Assembly: GCA_032629725.1 (NCBI GenBank)
Contig: JAFEVB010000020.1
Coordinates: 22,501-86,500, forward strand
DNA: 64,000 nt
Direction: 5' to 3'
Source of the DNA: Gremmenia infestans
Taxonomy: Eukaryota; Ascomycota; Leotiomycetes; Helotiales; Hamatocanthoscyphaceae
Shown here: positions 20,475 to 30,904 of the stretch, piece by piece
Position numbering within the stretch: the stretch's first letter is position 1
Layout: each line of letters starts with the position of its first letter
The notes under the pieces: model-generated
Told to the model about the DNA's origin: nothing
Database searches by the model: none
Seen by the model: the letters and a program-made list of their open reading frames with translations, nothing else
Program-made: the position numbers and the translations under genes

Positions 20475-21757
20475 ATGCCTAGAAAGGAGCCCCCATTTGA
20501 TTTGCAGACTTGCGCTCGTCTGAATATCCTCCAATTGGAACCATACCGTTGCGCTAGAGAGTAAGGTCTTTTGATCCCCCTACAAAAAGTTATTAACTCA
20601 TCTGCCTTAGTGATTACAAGGACGACGGCACGAACATCCTCCTCGATGCCAACGAGAACGCCTACGGACCCTCCCTCACCTCAAACAGCTCCGCGAATCC
20701 CTCCAACCCCTCTGAGGAGCCCTCAATCGACTTCCTCGGCCTAAACCGATATCCAGACCCCCACCAGCATAATCTGAAGCAACTCCTCTGCAACTTGCGA
20801 AATACACACATACATACCCCTAAAACACTCACTCCGGCAAACCTCTTTGTTGGCGTCGGCAGTGATGAAGCGATCGACGCGCTCCTGCGCTGCTTCTGCG
20901 TGCCCGGCAAGGACAGCATTCTCGTTTGCCCACCCACATATGGGATGTACTCAGTGTCCGCACAAGTCAACGACGTAGGCCTAGTGAAGATCCCATTACT
21001 CCCCGCACCGGACTTCGCCCTCGATATACCAGCCATTATATCTACGCTCTCTTCTTCAGAAGCCGCAAGTATCAAGCTGATATACATTTGCTCGCCTGGG
21101 AATCCTACAGGGTCTTTGATCAGGAGGGAGGATCTACGCCAAGTCCTTGAGCACCCGACTTGGAATGGGGTTGTGGTCTTAGACGAGGCGTATATTGATT
21201 TTGCGCCCGAGGGCTCGTCGCTTGCGGAATGGGTTCTGGAATGGCCGAATTTGGTGGTTATGCAGACTCTGTCGAAAGCATTTGGGCTTGCGGGTATACG
21301 GCTCGGAACTGCTTTCACGTCGCCGGCTATTGCTTCGTTATTGAATAATTTGAAGGCGCCGTATAATGTTAGTAGTCCAACGAGTGCGATTGCGTGTCAG
21401 GCATTGCTGGAGGGTGGGCTGAGTGTTATGAGAAGAAATCGGGAGAGTATCTTGGCCCAGCGAGATAGGCTGTTAAAGGAGCTGCCGAAAGTCAAAGGAG
21501 TGGGCAGGTTTAGGGGTGGAACTGCTAGTAACTTTCTACTGGTTGAGATCTTGGATATAGCAGGGGAGCCTGATAATGTGACTGCTCTAAAGGTATACCA
21601 GATTCTAGCAACAGACAAAGGGGTCGTAGTGAGGTTCAGAGGCAAGGAACAGGGGTGTTTAGGATGCTTGCGCATCACAGTTGGGACGGAGAAAGAAGTT
21701 ACCAGGTTTTTGAGTGAGATCCAGGGTGTCCTTGAGCATATATATGATCAGAAATGA
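20475..21757 (+). CDS. HIS5: Histidinol-phosphate aminotransferase
   Basis: A PLP enzyme converting imidazole-acetol phosphate to histidinol phosphate in histidine synthesis. Exons 20475-20560 and 20611-21757 are joined over a 50-nt intron, giving 410 residues. Motifs: LLDANENAYGPS near the N terminus, GVGSDEAID, CSPGNPTGSLI, LDEAYIDFA, and the PLP-lysine stretch QTLSKAFGLAGIR with Lys at about 251. The C-terminal region includes VVRFRGKEQGCLGCLRIT. It is on the same strand as the MEMO1 gene, about 320 bp downstream. Length and motifs are standard for fungal His5. Confidence 0.95.
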
Positions 21758-21870
21758 CAGACTGTCAATTAGTCACTTAGAATCACATGCGAGGGTAGCT
21801 CCCCAGCCTCCCCTCATACGGGGATAGGCCTGTATATATGCGTAACTAAACATGCTAATTCGCCTTCCGT
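21758..21870. repeat. Degenerate hairpin-element fragment between convergent genes
   Basis: The gap between two convergent stop codons contains agctccccagcctcccct, then catacgggga and atatatg, resembling the hairpin elements at 83-199 and 3433-3575. It probably also holds both polyadenylation regions. Confidence 0.45.
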
Positions 21871-22835
21871 CTAAAGTTTCTCTACCGCGCCCGGGACGTT
21901 GTTCTCTGTCTCTGTTGGATCGGGTTCAACATGCAAATCAAAAGTTTGCCCAGAGGAATACATGAGCTCCAGGAGCTCTCTTCCTAGGATACGCAGACCA
22001 TCAACCTTCATATCGTTTTCGAGCCTCTTTCTTACCCTTATGATACGCCTTCGCCAGTGGTGGAACTTCGGGTGCCTCCCATCGAACTCGGCCGCTATAA
22101 TTGCTTCGTTGCCTTTTGGGCAGGAAGCAGGATTGGCAAGGCAAAGAAGACCAAATGCGTATTCTGGGACTTCGTCCATTTTCGTGTCCCATTCCCATTG
22201 AAGTTGGCTGGTATCGTGTTCAGGATCCGGTCGAATATATTTCTTCTCTTCCTCGATTCGAACTTGCTTGAGGGCCTCAACGTAGATTGATCGGATTTTG
22301 GCGTCGTCGGTTGGCAGTAGAGGAGATGGAAAGACTATACCATCACCGGGAGTGACGACGGTCCTGCAAATGTTCAACCTCGGTGTGTTTATAAGGAGTG
22401 CTGAAGGGCATACTCACGTGATCATATCCCAATGGTCATCAAGTCCTTGCTGCCACATCTCGTTCTGCAAGGCACCCTTGGGCCACGAAAAAGTAACAGG
22501 ACGAGCTTGCCATCCATCGTCGCCGATCGGCAGAATCCTGCCATTTGGAAACGAGTAAGGATGCCAATGATGCCTGTTGTCTTGCCAAGAGTTTGAACGA
22601 TCAGGGCTATCTAATATGGCGTCGGGATAATGATAACCCGTATCGTCCTCCCACTAGATAAAAGGGATGTTAATTCTTTCTTCCACTCATGAGATTGATG
22701 GCAGGAGCTAAAGCACGTGACAAAAGTGGTAAGAGAAGGGCCAGTGTAGAATCCCGTTGTGCTTACCTCGACATCAGCAACATCGGCGATAGCACCGTGG
22801 ATGGCAAAGGCCAGTATTAAAACCGTAAGAAGCAT
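21871..22835 (-). CDS. Predicted secreted protein, unknown function
   Basis: Three exons (22767-22835, 22418-22653, 21871-22363) give 265 residues. The first exon is a signal peptide (MLLTVLILAFAIHGAIADV). The second is rich in aromatic residues (WEDDTGYHYPDAI, DNRHHWHPYSFPNG, MWQQGLDDHWDMI). The third is charged and helical. Introns have GTAAGC/TAG and GTGAGT/CAG ends and preserve frame. I do not recognise the family. It lies between HIS5 and the dCMP deaminase gene without obvious relation to either. Confidence 0.72.
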
Positions 22836-23768
22836 TTGGTTGACTTTGATTCGATCAGCTGTGTCGTCGGATTTTCATGTAGAATAATGTGTGCTGAAAC
22901 TGAGACAATGCAAAGGGACTCCCTTTAAATATCTGGTGAAATCAAACTATCTTATTAGGCACTTGGTTCATCAATGTTACTATTCCAGATCTAACAACGC
23001 GTGTACCAGGGTTGAGTGTACCACCGTAAGTACTTCCCGCACTCAAAGCACAATTGCGTTACTACTATATTCAACAAGTAAAAAAAGGAACCAGATTTTG
23101 TAACAAGTTGACCAGAGGTTAAAATTGTCGACTACTATCGATATCTTACGCCTGCCCACACTTGGTTACTTAGGAAAGCCGTTGAAGCTCTACTTGACTA
23201 GACTTCCGCTGTCAGTATCATTAGAGCCCTATAGGTAATGACGAATCCGCTTGGATGTTGACTAAACATGGTCCTAGAAAAGACCAGATGGATTCGCAAA
23301 CGGCGGATAGCAGATGAGTGTCGCCAGAAGTGTATAAATTTGCCCCTAAGGCGCTTCAAAAGAATAAATGGCTCAACTAAGCACTACAGAAACCGAGACA
23401 CGAAGAAAAATTATAGCTTCATGTTAATAACCCCTGGCGTATACACATATGTGCTCACATGACGAGAAAATTCCATGGCATGTGACGGTTCGTTTCAGTC
23501 CGCCCCTTCTAGTTCTTGCCCACCATCAAGCTTGGTGTTATAAATGTGCTTGTCGTCATGTCAGGGCTATTCTGCCACTTTCGCACCTCGCGCTTCATGC
23601 CTTAGGTTGGTAAAGCGAGAACTGACAACCAGGGCCAGTTTGGTCCTAATTTAAGTAGCAGGTTTGGGTATCGTCGCTGAATTACATTTAATACAGAGCA
23701 GGCTTTTCTAGATGAATCAAACCATTCGCAGGCTATGGGGTGTCAGTGAGCATTGTAGATAAGAGGTG
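22836..23768. other. Intergenic, no gene seen
   Basis: Short frames at 22891 and 23268 lack family features. No RNA gene or repeat array was recognised. The first part is the upstream region of the minus-strand secreted protein. Confidence 0.5.
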
Positions 23769-24830
23769 TTATAAACAAACCGGAATGAACTGCCGCAGAC
23801 ACACACCAGCTTGCTTGAAAACATCTGCGGTTTCCCCATCCATACTATAACCCTGGCTATAAACCACCTCACTGATCCCCACTTGAGCGATCTTAATACT
23901 GCAAGTCAAGCACGGGCATGTATCGCAATACAGTATTGCACCGTCTCGAATCCTCTCTCTACCTGCCTCCAACAACGCATTTTCTTCAGCGTGTAGACAT
24001 AAACATGTCCCCAAGCCAAATCCGGAGCTCAGTCCATCGTTGCATCTAGGACAGCCTCCTTCTCCACAGTTCTTTAGGCCCCGAGGTGTACCGTTATATC
24101 CCGTGCTTATCACGCGTTTCTCTCGCACAAGGACACATCCCACGCGCCGCTTCATGCAATTACTCCGCTGAGCAGCTAAAGATGCCAACTGCATAAAGTA
24201 TTGATCCCAGCTCGGCCTTAGCCTATCCTCGTTCGTTAAATCAAGCTTCCCAAGTGTAGCATAGAGGTGTGCCAGATTACTTGACGTATTCAATAATCGT
24301 ATAGTGGCTCGAGATATTAGAGGTAGGAGGCCTATATGGGGATTGTAGAGATGTTCGTCTGATTTGAGGAGGAAATCTTCAAGACTCAGGCTTTCTGCTT
24401 GGGGATTGGTCTGGTGTAGTCTTTGTTGGCAACGTTGCCACCGTACACTGACTGGTGCATCGACGCTAACAAGTATGAAAAATGGGCGGCGGAGGAGTTT
24501 GTCAAGGATGGATTCGGTGTGTATATCTGTTGTAACCCAGCGTTCGCGCCATCGTTTCGTGACAAAGTCGAGAAGGTCGTCGGTGGTATCAAAGATGTGT
24601 TCGGTTTGGGGATGTGGAGCCACATCCCCTTCGATCATGCCATTAGCTTTAGGGACTATGTCTTTCGTTGATTGCTTTTGTTCCTCTTGCTTGACCTCCA
24701 GCGGGCCATTCAAGTCTGCATTGCGGGTGTTTTCCCGTAGGTAGAGATGCGTAAAGCCGTGATGTTCTCCTAGGTATTGGGCGACTGTACGTTTGCCGGC
24801 GCAAATGCCTCCACAGAGTCCGATCAACAT
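23769..24830 (-). CDS. DCD1: Deoxycytidylate (dCMP) deaminase
   Basis: Zn-dependent deamination of dCMP to dUMP, feeding thymidylate synthesis. The single-exon frame has 353 residues. The catalytic HAEEN (His at about 280) and PCLTC (about 306-310) supply the zinc ligands and general acid. CKRRVGCV-like and GYNGTPRG motifs are typical of dCMP deaminases. As in other fungal proteins, an N-terminal extension resembles a nucleoside-kinase P-loop (GLCGGICAGKRT). It is divergent from the phosphopantothenate-cysteine ligase gene, with 346 bp between starts. Confidence 0.94.
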   Translation of the reverse strand: MLIGLCGGICAGKRTVAQYLGEHHGFTHLYLRENTRNADLNGPLEVKQEEQKQSTKDIVPKANGMIEGDVAPHPQTEHIFDTTDDLLDFVTKRWRERWVTTDIHTESILDKLLRRPFFILVSVDAPVSVRWQRCQQRLHQTNPQAESLSLEDFLLKSDEHLYNPHIGLLPLISRATIRLLNTSSNLAHLYATLGKLDLTNEDRLRPSWDQYFMQLASLAAQRSNCMKRRVGCVLVREKRVISTGYNGTPRGLKNCGEGGCPRCNDGLSSGFGLGTCLCLHAEENALLEAGRERIRDGAILYCDTCPCLTCSIKIAQVGISEVVYSQGYSMDGETADVFKQAGVCLRQFIPVCL

Positions 24831-25176
24831 GGTCTGGTCTCAGAATATGTCAAAATCGTGGAGTAGGATAAGTTGGATACGTAATAAGTAGCTGCAAAAA
24901 AATAAACGCAATAAACGCGTCGACAAATCGAGTCGCGTTCCGAAGTCGCGCACTGCCGCAGCTTTCCCGAGGTCGTATGGTGGGGTGGGGCGGGGCACTT
25001 GGGGGTTGGGTTACTGTACATTCATGCCTGGCGCATTCGTCGCTGGCCGAGGTATAGTTTTGAATGATCGCCGAGTGGAAGTGAAAGGCTGCATCTCATT
25101 TGGGGAAGAACTTTATTGAGGTAATATTCAAGATACTCCTTTATAGACAGCCCAAAATATCTACATTTCGTTCCTT

Positions 25177-26508
25177 ATGGCTAATCCTACTCTACAGACT
25201 ACCTACGAGCCCCCAGCCTCAAGTTCAAGCTCTACCTTTACCCTTTCCTTTAACCTTCCCGACTCGAGACCCGTCTCTCCATCATCCTCCCTCTTCTCAG
25301 AGTCCTCCCAAACGACAATGTCAAGCTACACTTCGAATTCGAGGCCTGCTCTAGCGCGACAGAGTACAGCCGAAGTCGCTGAACGGGATTACTTCCACGA
25401 AAACCCAGCTCCAGCGGCGCTCGAGGAACATACCGCCCAGGCCAAAGCGTTCATAGACGTCCACGCGGCTGCTGGCAGACGCGTCGTCTTGGTTACGTCC
25501 GGAGGCACAACCGTCCCTCTCGAGAGGCAAACCGTCAGGTTTATTGACAATTTCAGCGCCGGTACACGGGGTGCAACGTCCGCAGAATACTTCCTCGAGG
25601 CTGGCTATGCAGTTATTTTCCTACACCGACAGTTTAGTCTTTTGCCGTACTCTCGCCACTACAGCCATACCACTAATTGCTTCCTGGATTTCCTTCACGA
25701 AAGTTCAGATGGCAGCATAGTTGCCAATGAAGAATACCAAGAAAAGATGCAGAAAGTTCTCAGACAATACAATGCTGCCAAGAAGAGTAACCTACTCCTC
25801 ACTCTCCCCTTTACGACTATAAACGACTACCTTTTCGTCCTGCGCTCCATCTCCCAGCTCATGCGCACCCTAGGATCAAGTGGTTTGTTATACCTCGCGG
25901 CAGCTGTCTCCGACTTCTTTGTCCCACCGGAGCGCATGGTTGAGCACAAGATACAGTCCACCAACGCAACAGATGTGCAAAAAGAAGAAAGAGATTCTGC
26001 AAGCAAGCAAGAGGAGGAAGAAGTATTTGACAATTTCGATTCTTCACCGGCGGTGCCTCGAAGCAAACGTTTGATTGTCGACCTGGACCCCGTCCCGAAA
26101 TTCTTGAAGAACTTGGTAGACGGTTGGGCACCGGAAGGCATGATTGTTTCCTTTAAACTAGAGACAGATCCGGAAATATTGGTGCACAAAGCTCAATATT
26201 CGCTAGAACGGTACCAACATCATCTTGTGATTGGCAACCTACTACCAACGCGAAAATGGGAAGTGGTATTCGTGGCTCCCGGGCAAAAAGACACCTGGAT
26301 TCGAGTACCGAGAAGTAAGAAGAATAGGCGAATTAGTGGGATGGAGAACACGGTTGGTGCCAGCGCTGGCGAGATTGGTGAAAAGCCTCTGGATCCCAGA
26401 GACCTGCCAGAGGGAGACCCGGAGATGGAGATTGAGGGCCTCATTATACCCGCAGTAGAGAAGATGCACACAAAGCATATAAAAAATGCTGTAAGGATAC
26501 CATCATGA
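25177..26508 (+). CDS. CAB2: Phosphopantothenate-cysteine ligase
   Basis: The second enzyme after pantothenate kinase in CoA synthesis. It couples 4'-phosphopantothenate to cysteine using a nucleotide triphosphate. The frame is 443 residues with VLVTSGGTTVPLE, RFIDNFSAGTRGA, YLAAAVSDFFVP and ISFKLET-like (VSFKLETD) motifs of the eukaryotic stand-alone CoaB type. The first 50 residues are Ser-rich and poorly conserved, so Met48 (25318) is an alternative start. Downstream, before the membrane-fused synthase-like gene, is about 410 bp with no gene. Confidence 0.93.
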   Translation: MANPTLQTTYEPPASSSSSTFTLSFNLPDSRPVSPSSSLFSESSQTTMSSYTSNSRPALARQSTAEVAERDYFHENPAPAALEEHTAQAKAFIDVHAAAGRRVVLVTSGGTTVPLERQTVRFIDNFSAGTRGATSAEYFLEAGYAVIFLHRQFSLLPYSRHYSHTTNCFLDFLHESSDGSIVANEEYQEKMQKVLRQYNAAKKSNLLLTLPFTTINDYLFVLRSISQLMRTLGSSGLLYLAAAVSDFFVPPERMVEHKIQSTNATDVQKEERDSASKQEEEEVFDNFDSSPAVPRSKRLIVDLDPVPKFLKNLVDGWAPEGMIVSFKLETDPEILVHKAQYSLERYQHHLVIGNLLPTRKWEVVFVAPGQKDTWIRVPRSKKNRRISGMENTVGASAGEIGEKPLDPRDLPEGDPEMEIEGLIIPAVEKMHTKHIKNAVRIPS

Positions 26509-26919
26509 GCAACTTTGCTCTGGAGAATAGCTCGCTAGTTTAGCTTTGGCATAATATCAGTGGCCTTTCTCTCGAACAGCTTGAAAGCTTGAAATGATGA
26601 TCTGGAATAACCAGCATGTGATATAAGGCATATACACGCGATTATTAAGTGCTGGACCCCGGGATGGAGAAGCAAGATACTGTAACGAGCACTCGTATAT
26701 TATGCACGTGATCTCAACATTGTTTCACCCTTCTTTCTGTTCGGATTTGCAGGCGTTTCAGGCTTAAACGCTATGGCCTGTTCTATTCGGCCAGTTACTG
26801 CAACGTTTTTAAAACTCCAGCTGGTCAACTTCTCGGAGAGTCGCTGGCGATAGAAATCAGACGATCAACTCTCTAGCAGGCCTACTAATAATAACCCGTT
26901 GTCGTCAAACTCACATCTA

Positions 26920-28782
26920 ATGGCTCGCTCATCCGCCCCGAAATCACCAAAGCCGGTGAAAAAGTCGTCTGAACAACCCTCGTTGACGCAAGAAAGTTTC
27001 GAGAATGAATTGAAAGAATTGGCTGCAAAGGCACAAGAGGAGACGTGGACGAAATGGGTACTTCAGCAGGCCTGGATCCTCATTCAGTCGGCTGTCTTAT
27101 TGACGCTGGCGGCCGCATACTCAAACGTATCTCTACTCACTCTATCACCGGTCTACGGCTCTATTCCATCTTCGATATGGCACTCCAAAGGCGTGATGAC
27201 TGCATGTTTCCTCGGATGGTCTGGTAACCTCTTCGTGAGGCGGCAGTTGCCAGTGAAGCCGGTCAAAATGCTGCCCCTCATCGCGGTATATATCCCAGTC
27301 ATGCAATTCTCCCTCTTTCGCATCAGTGGCTTCATGGGTGCGCTGTATGGACCCATCATTATTGAGAGTCTCACGTTCCTTCCACTTCTCCTCCTGTCCG
27401 TCTCGTGTACGGCTACCATTCTGGATGACCTGGAGCTCAATCCAGGCCGTGTCCAGTGGCTGTCAGACGCAATGCCGGGTATTTGCTCATACGCATTCTA
27501 CAGAACCATGGAATACTTCACTGGCCACTGGACTCTGCGTGTCATTGGAAAAGACTTGCTCCATTCTCGACTTGGGCTGCAATGTCAACTTGCAGCGCTT
27601 TACTCCATATTTGCTCCCTCAAAGCTTCTTCTGTACGCCTTGCCAGCATTGCTGCACACATCCATCTTCAACTACCACGTGCCATACTCATACACGACGT
27701 CTGCACTGAACTCTACGTTGAGCCAGTCCGGGTGGTCGCTCATCGATCGCGCCGAGTCACTCACTGGATACATCTCAGTCTTTGAAAGTGACAAGCAAGG
27801 ATTCCGGGTCCTGAGATGCGACCACAGCCTGCTTGGCGGTCAATGGCTCGCAGCGCGAGTGACTCATGGCCTTCCAGAGCCAATTTACGGGGTGTTTGTG
27901 ATGTTGGAAGCTGTCCGGCTCATGGAGGTGCCAGAACGCGTTCCCGACTCGGAAGCTAGAGCGTTGGTGATGTGAGTGCTCAAGCCGACATCTTGGAACG
28001 ATTAGCTAACACTTGACAGTGGGCTTGGTATTGGTACCACTCCTGCGGCTCTCATGGCCCATGGTATCAAGACAACAATTGTCGAGATCGATCCTGTTGT
28101 CCATGAGTATGCGACCAAATATTTTGCGCTACCACCTGATCACACGGCGGTTATTGCTGATGCAGTATCATACGCCGATGCAGTGGCTCGCTCTGGTGAG
28201 CAATACGATTATGTGGTTCATGACGTATTTACTGGTGGTGCAGAGCCTGTCGAGCTTTTCACCGTGGAATTTATCCAGGATCTAAGGTCTATTTTGAAGC
28301 CAAACGGGGTTATTGCCATTGTCAGTGTTGATCATATTTCCCCACTCGTATTTGAGAGTTCTAACCATTTCCAGAACTATGCTGGTGACCTGCTTCTCCC
28401 ATCAGCCAGGATCATCGTCCAAACCATCCGGACAGTCTTTCCCACCTGTCGTGTCTTCCGCGAATCTGAGCCGTCTCCTGAGAGCATTGCAGCAGATGGC
28501 AGAGACTTTACTAACATGGTCATCTTCTGCACCAGTGCAGCTGATATAATTACGTTTAGGAGTCCAGAAGACGCGGATTTCCTCCACAGTGGGGCAAGAC
28601 AGATGTTTCTTATGCCTCAGCATGAAGTGGATGAGCGGGTATTCACAGAAGTGAAGGCTGATGGGGGCATTTTAAGCAGGAATGATACCGAGAGGTTCAG
28701 AAACTGGCAGCAAAAAAGTGCATTGGGTCACTGGGCTGTGATGAGGACGGTGCTGCCGGATATGGTTTGGGAAAACTGGTGA
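26920..28782 (+). CDS. Membrane protein fused to a spermidine-synthase-like methyltransferase fold
   Basis: Exons 26920-27971 and 28020-28782 are joined over a 48-nt intron (GTGAGT, CTAAC, CAG), giving 604 residues. Residues about 45-260 contain several hydrophobic segments. Residues from about 330 hold a Rossmann-type fold with GLGIGTTPAALMAHG, TTIVEIDPVVHEYA (the acidic cofactor-site residue) and YDYVVHDVFTGG, which resembles the polyamine aminopropyltransferase family. The usual catalytic motif of soluble Spe3 is not clearly preserved, so the substrate is uncertain. Similar fusions occur in ascomycetes as spermine/spermidine-synthase domain proteins. Convergent with SAICAR synthase, 182 bp between stops. 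Confidence 0.85.
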
Positions 28783-28964
28783 GGCAAATGGTTTATTTAA
28801 ACGCTGAAGAGAATCATCACATTTGATGGGTTATTCAAGTAAAGTCATGGTGTGTCTAATAAAAGATCAAGTGACGGATACATTCAGTCCACCGATACTC
28901 CTTGAAAATCCAATTTTACTATCTACGCCAATCTTCTATGAACAAGATCTCTTCGCATTGCTTA

Positions 28965-29952
28965 TCACTTCCTGACAGCGTCCTCCCAACTTCCACCCGT
29001 CAACTTCTCGAAAGCCTCCCTATACTTCTTTGCCGTCTCCAGCGCAATATTCTCCGGCATTCTCACTCCCTGCTCTCCCTTCAACCCCTCCTTCACCAAC
29101 CAATCTCTCAAATACTGCTTATCAAAACTCTCCTGCTCCCTGCCAACCTCATATTTGTCGGCCGGCCAGAAGCGACTCGAGTCAGGCGTTAGTACTTCAT
29201 CAACAAGTACAACCTCATCAGTCTCCTCGTCCAAACCAAACTCGAACTTCGTATCTGCAATAATGATACCCCTATCCTTTGCGTAATCCCTAGCAGCAGT
29301 ATAGAGACTGAGAGCGAGTTTCTCAATCCTATCGGCGTACTCTTGCCCTACAATCTCAGCAGCTCTCGCGGGAGAGATGTTCTCGTCGTTTTCTCCGGCC
29401 TCGGCTTTCGTGCTAGGCGTATAAATGGCGCCTTGAGGGAAGGCTTGCGACTCCTTTAGACCTGCAGCGATGGGGATGGAATGCACGGTGCCGGAGACTT
29501 TGTATTCCTTCCACGCGGAGCCGGTGATGTAGCCGCGGACGATGGCTTCGAGAGGGAAGATCTTGAGGCGGCGGACTTGCATGGAGCGGTTCTGCAAAAG
29601 GGCGTGTTGGGATTGTGGGATTGAAGAGGGGAGCGAGAGAGTGATGAAGTGGGTTCGGAGGGAGGGTAGGAGAGTTGGTAGGACGTTGAACCAGTGGGCG
29701 GAGAGGAGATTGAGGAGTAGGCCTTTGGATGGGATACCCTAGCATAGATCAGTAGGTAGAGGGGAAGAGGAAGGGGTATCTGGATGGAGGGACTCTTACA
29801 TTTTCCATGATTACATCGTAGGCTGAGATGCGGTCGGATGCGACAAAAAGGAGCGTCTTTTCGTCAACCTTGTACAGCTCTCGCACCTTGCCCGTAGCAA
29901 TCTTGGGCAGGGCATCAACTGACAGAGTGGTGACTGCTTTAGTATCCGACAT
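28965..29952 (-). CDS. ADE1: SAICAR synthase (phosphoribosylaminoimidazole-succinocarboxamide synthase)
   Basis: Joins CAIR and aspartate in step 7 of purine synthesis. Exons 29800-29952 and 28965-29738 give 308 residues, the usual fungal length. Motifs: GKVRELYKVD, LLFVASDRISAYDVIMEN then GIPSKG across the intron, RRLKIFPLEAIVRGYITGSAW, IIIADTKFEFGLD and LVDEVLTPDSSRFWP. The single intron near the N terminus lies after Asn51 (GTAAGA...GCTAG). GAR formyltransferase of the same pathway lies about 6 kb away (35758-36696). Confidence 0.95.
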
Positions 29953-30660
29953 GGTGATGTTCTTCGGTCGTAAGTTAAAAAAGGTGGACGTGAAGCTGGA
30001 GATGGGGATGCAGATCTAGATGTAGGCAAGTTGAGTTCTTTTATAATGGTGGCATTGGAATCCACACAGCAGACCTGAACCCGACTATAAAGGAGTTACT
30101 GGGAAGAGGTTCAATAGTTGTACAGTACCAGTAAGACCTTGACAGAGCAGTGCCTGGTGGGGATCCCTGTAGAAAACTTTTACCCCACGTTGATCTTTTT
30201 TAAACATAGTAATTAAAAGCGGGTCTTGCTATAACTCTACCACATCACTTTTAATAAATTTGAAAAGATTATAGAGGGACTAGTTTATCTAGAATAATAT
30301 TACAAGAAGCGGAATAAGTTTTATTATCTTTTCATAGCGTTTAAAATAAGAAATTGACATATTGCTGAACCAGACTTGGGTGGATACGAATGACAGATGA
30401 TTAAGGAAACGAATTGATGCGTAGGGGTACTCCGTACGGTTGTATTACTGTACTGTATTTTAGCAAATCGTCCGAGCAGCAGGATCCCAGTCCTGTATCC
30501 CTTTGAGCGACACCATTGTGTTTACGATCTTTCGAGCCTCTATGCACGGCCAATCATAGTCCAGATAATTGCTTGTCAGCAGCGAAAAGAATATGGGGAA
30601 ATATTCTGTGACTTTACTCTCATACCATATAGCCAAGACGGACGACAATCATTGTGTTTT
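29953..30660. other. Intergenic, AT-rich, no gene seen
   Basis: Contains the upstream region of the SAICAR synthase gene. 30180-30360 is AT-rich and RIP-like. Short frames at 30460-30788 have no recognised relatives and may be decayed sequence linked to the homoaconitase pseudogene. Confidence 0.45.
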
Positions 30661-30904
30661 AATGGCATCGAAAGGATATCAGTAAGTCTCTCTACTTCAT
30701 GCTCTAGGATTACACTCACACTGTTTACAGCAACGACTCGGTCTACAACGCCTACGGGCCAGACCAACCTATAACCTCCCCCTCCCATACAATCATTTTC
30801 CCCTGCGAGCCCTCACCTCCACGGCGCAACGCTTCCAAGATGTCTTCCACGCCCAGGCCTCCGACCCGCACACCTCCGCCATTCTCTCCTGTCCATTGGG
30901 GCAT

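Noticed and set aside
23769..24830. Riboflavin pathway deaminase (RIB2-like) instead of dCMP deaminase
   Set aside because: The N-terminal kinase-like extension and the CxxxRRVGCV / GYNGTPRG motifs fit dCMP deaminase, and there is no pseudouridine synthase domain.
30460..30788. A separate gene upstream of the homoaconitase pseudogene
   Set aside because: Only short frames on both strands, no motif and no convincing splice pattern.
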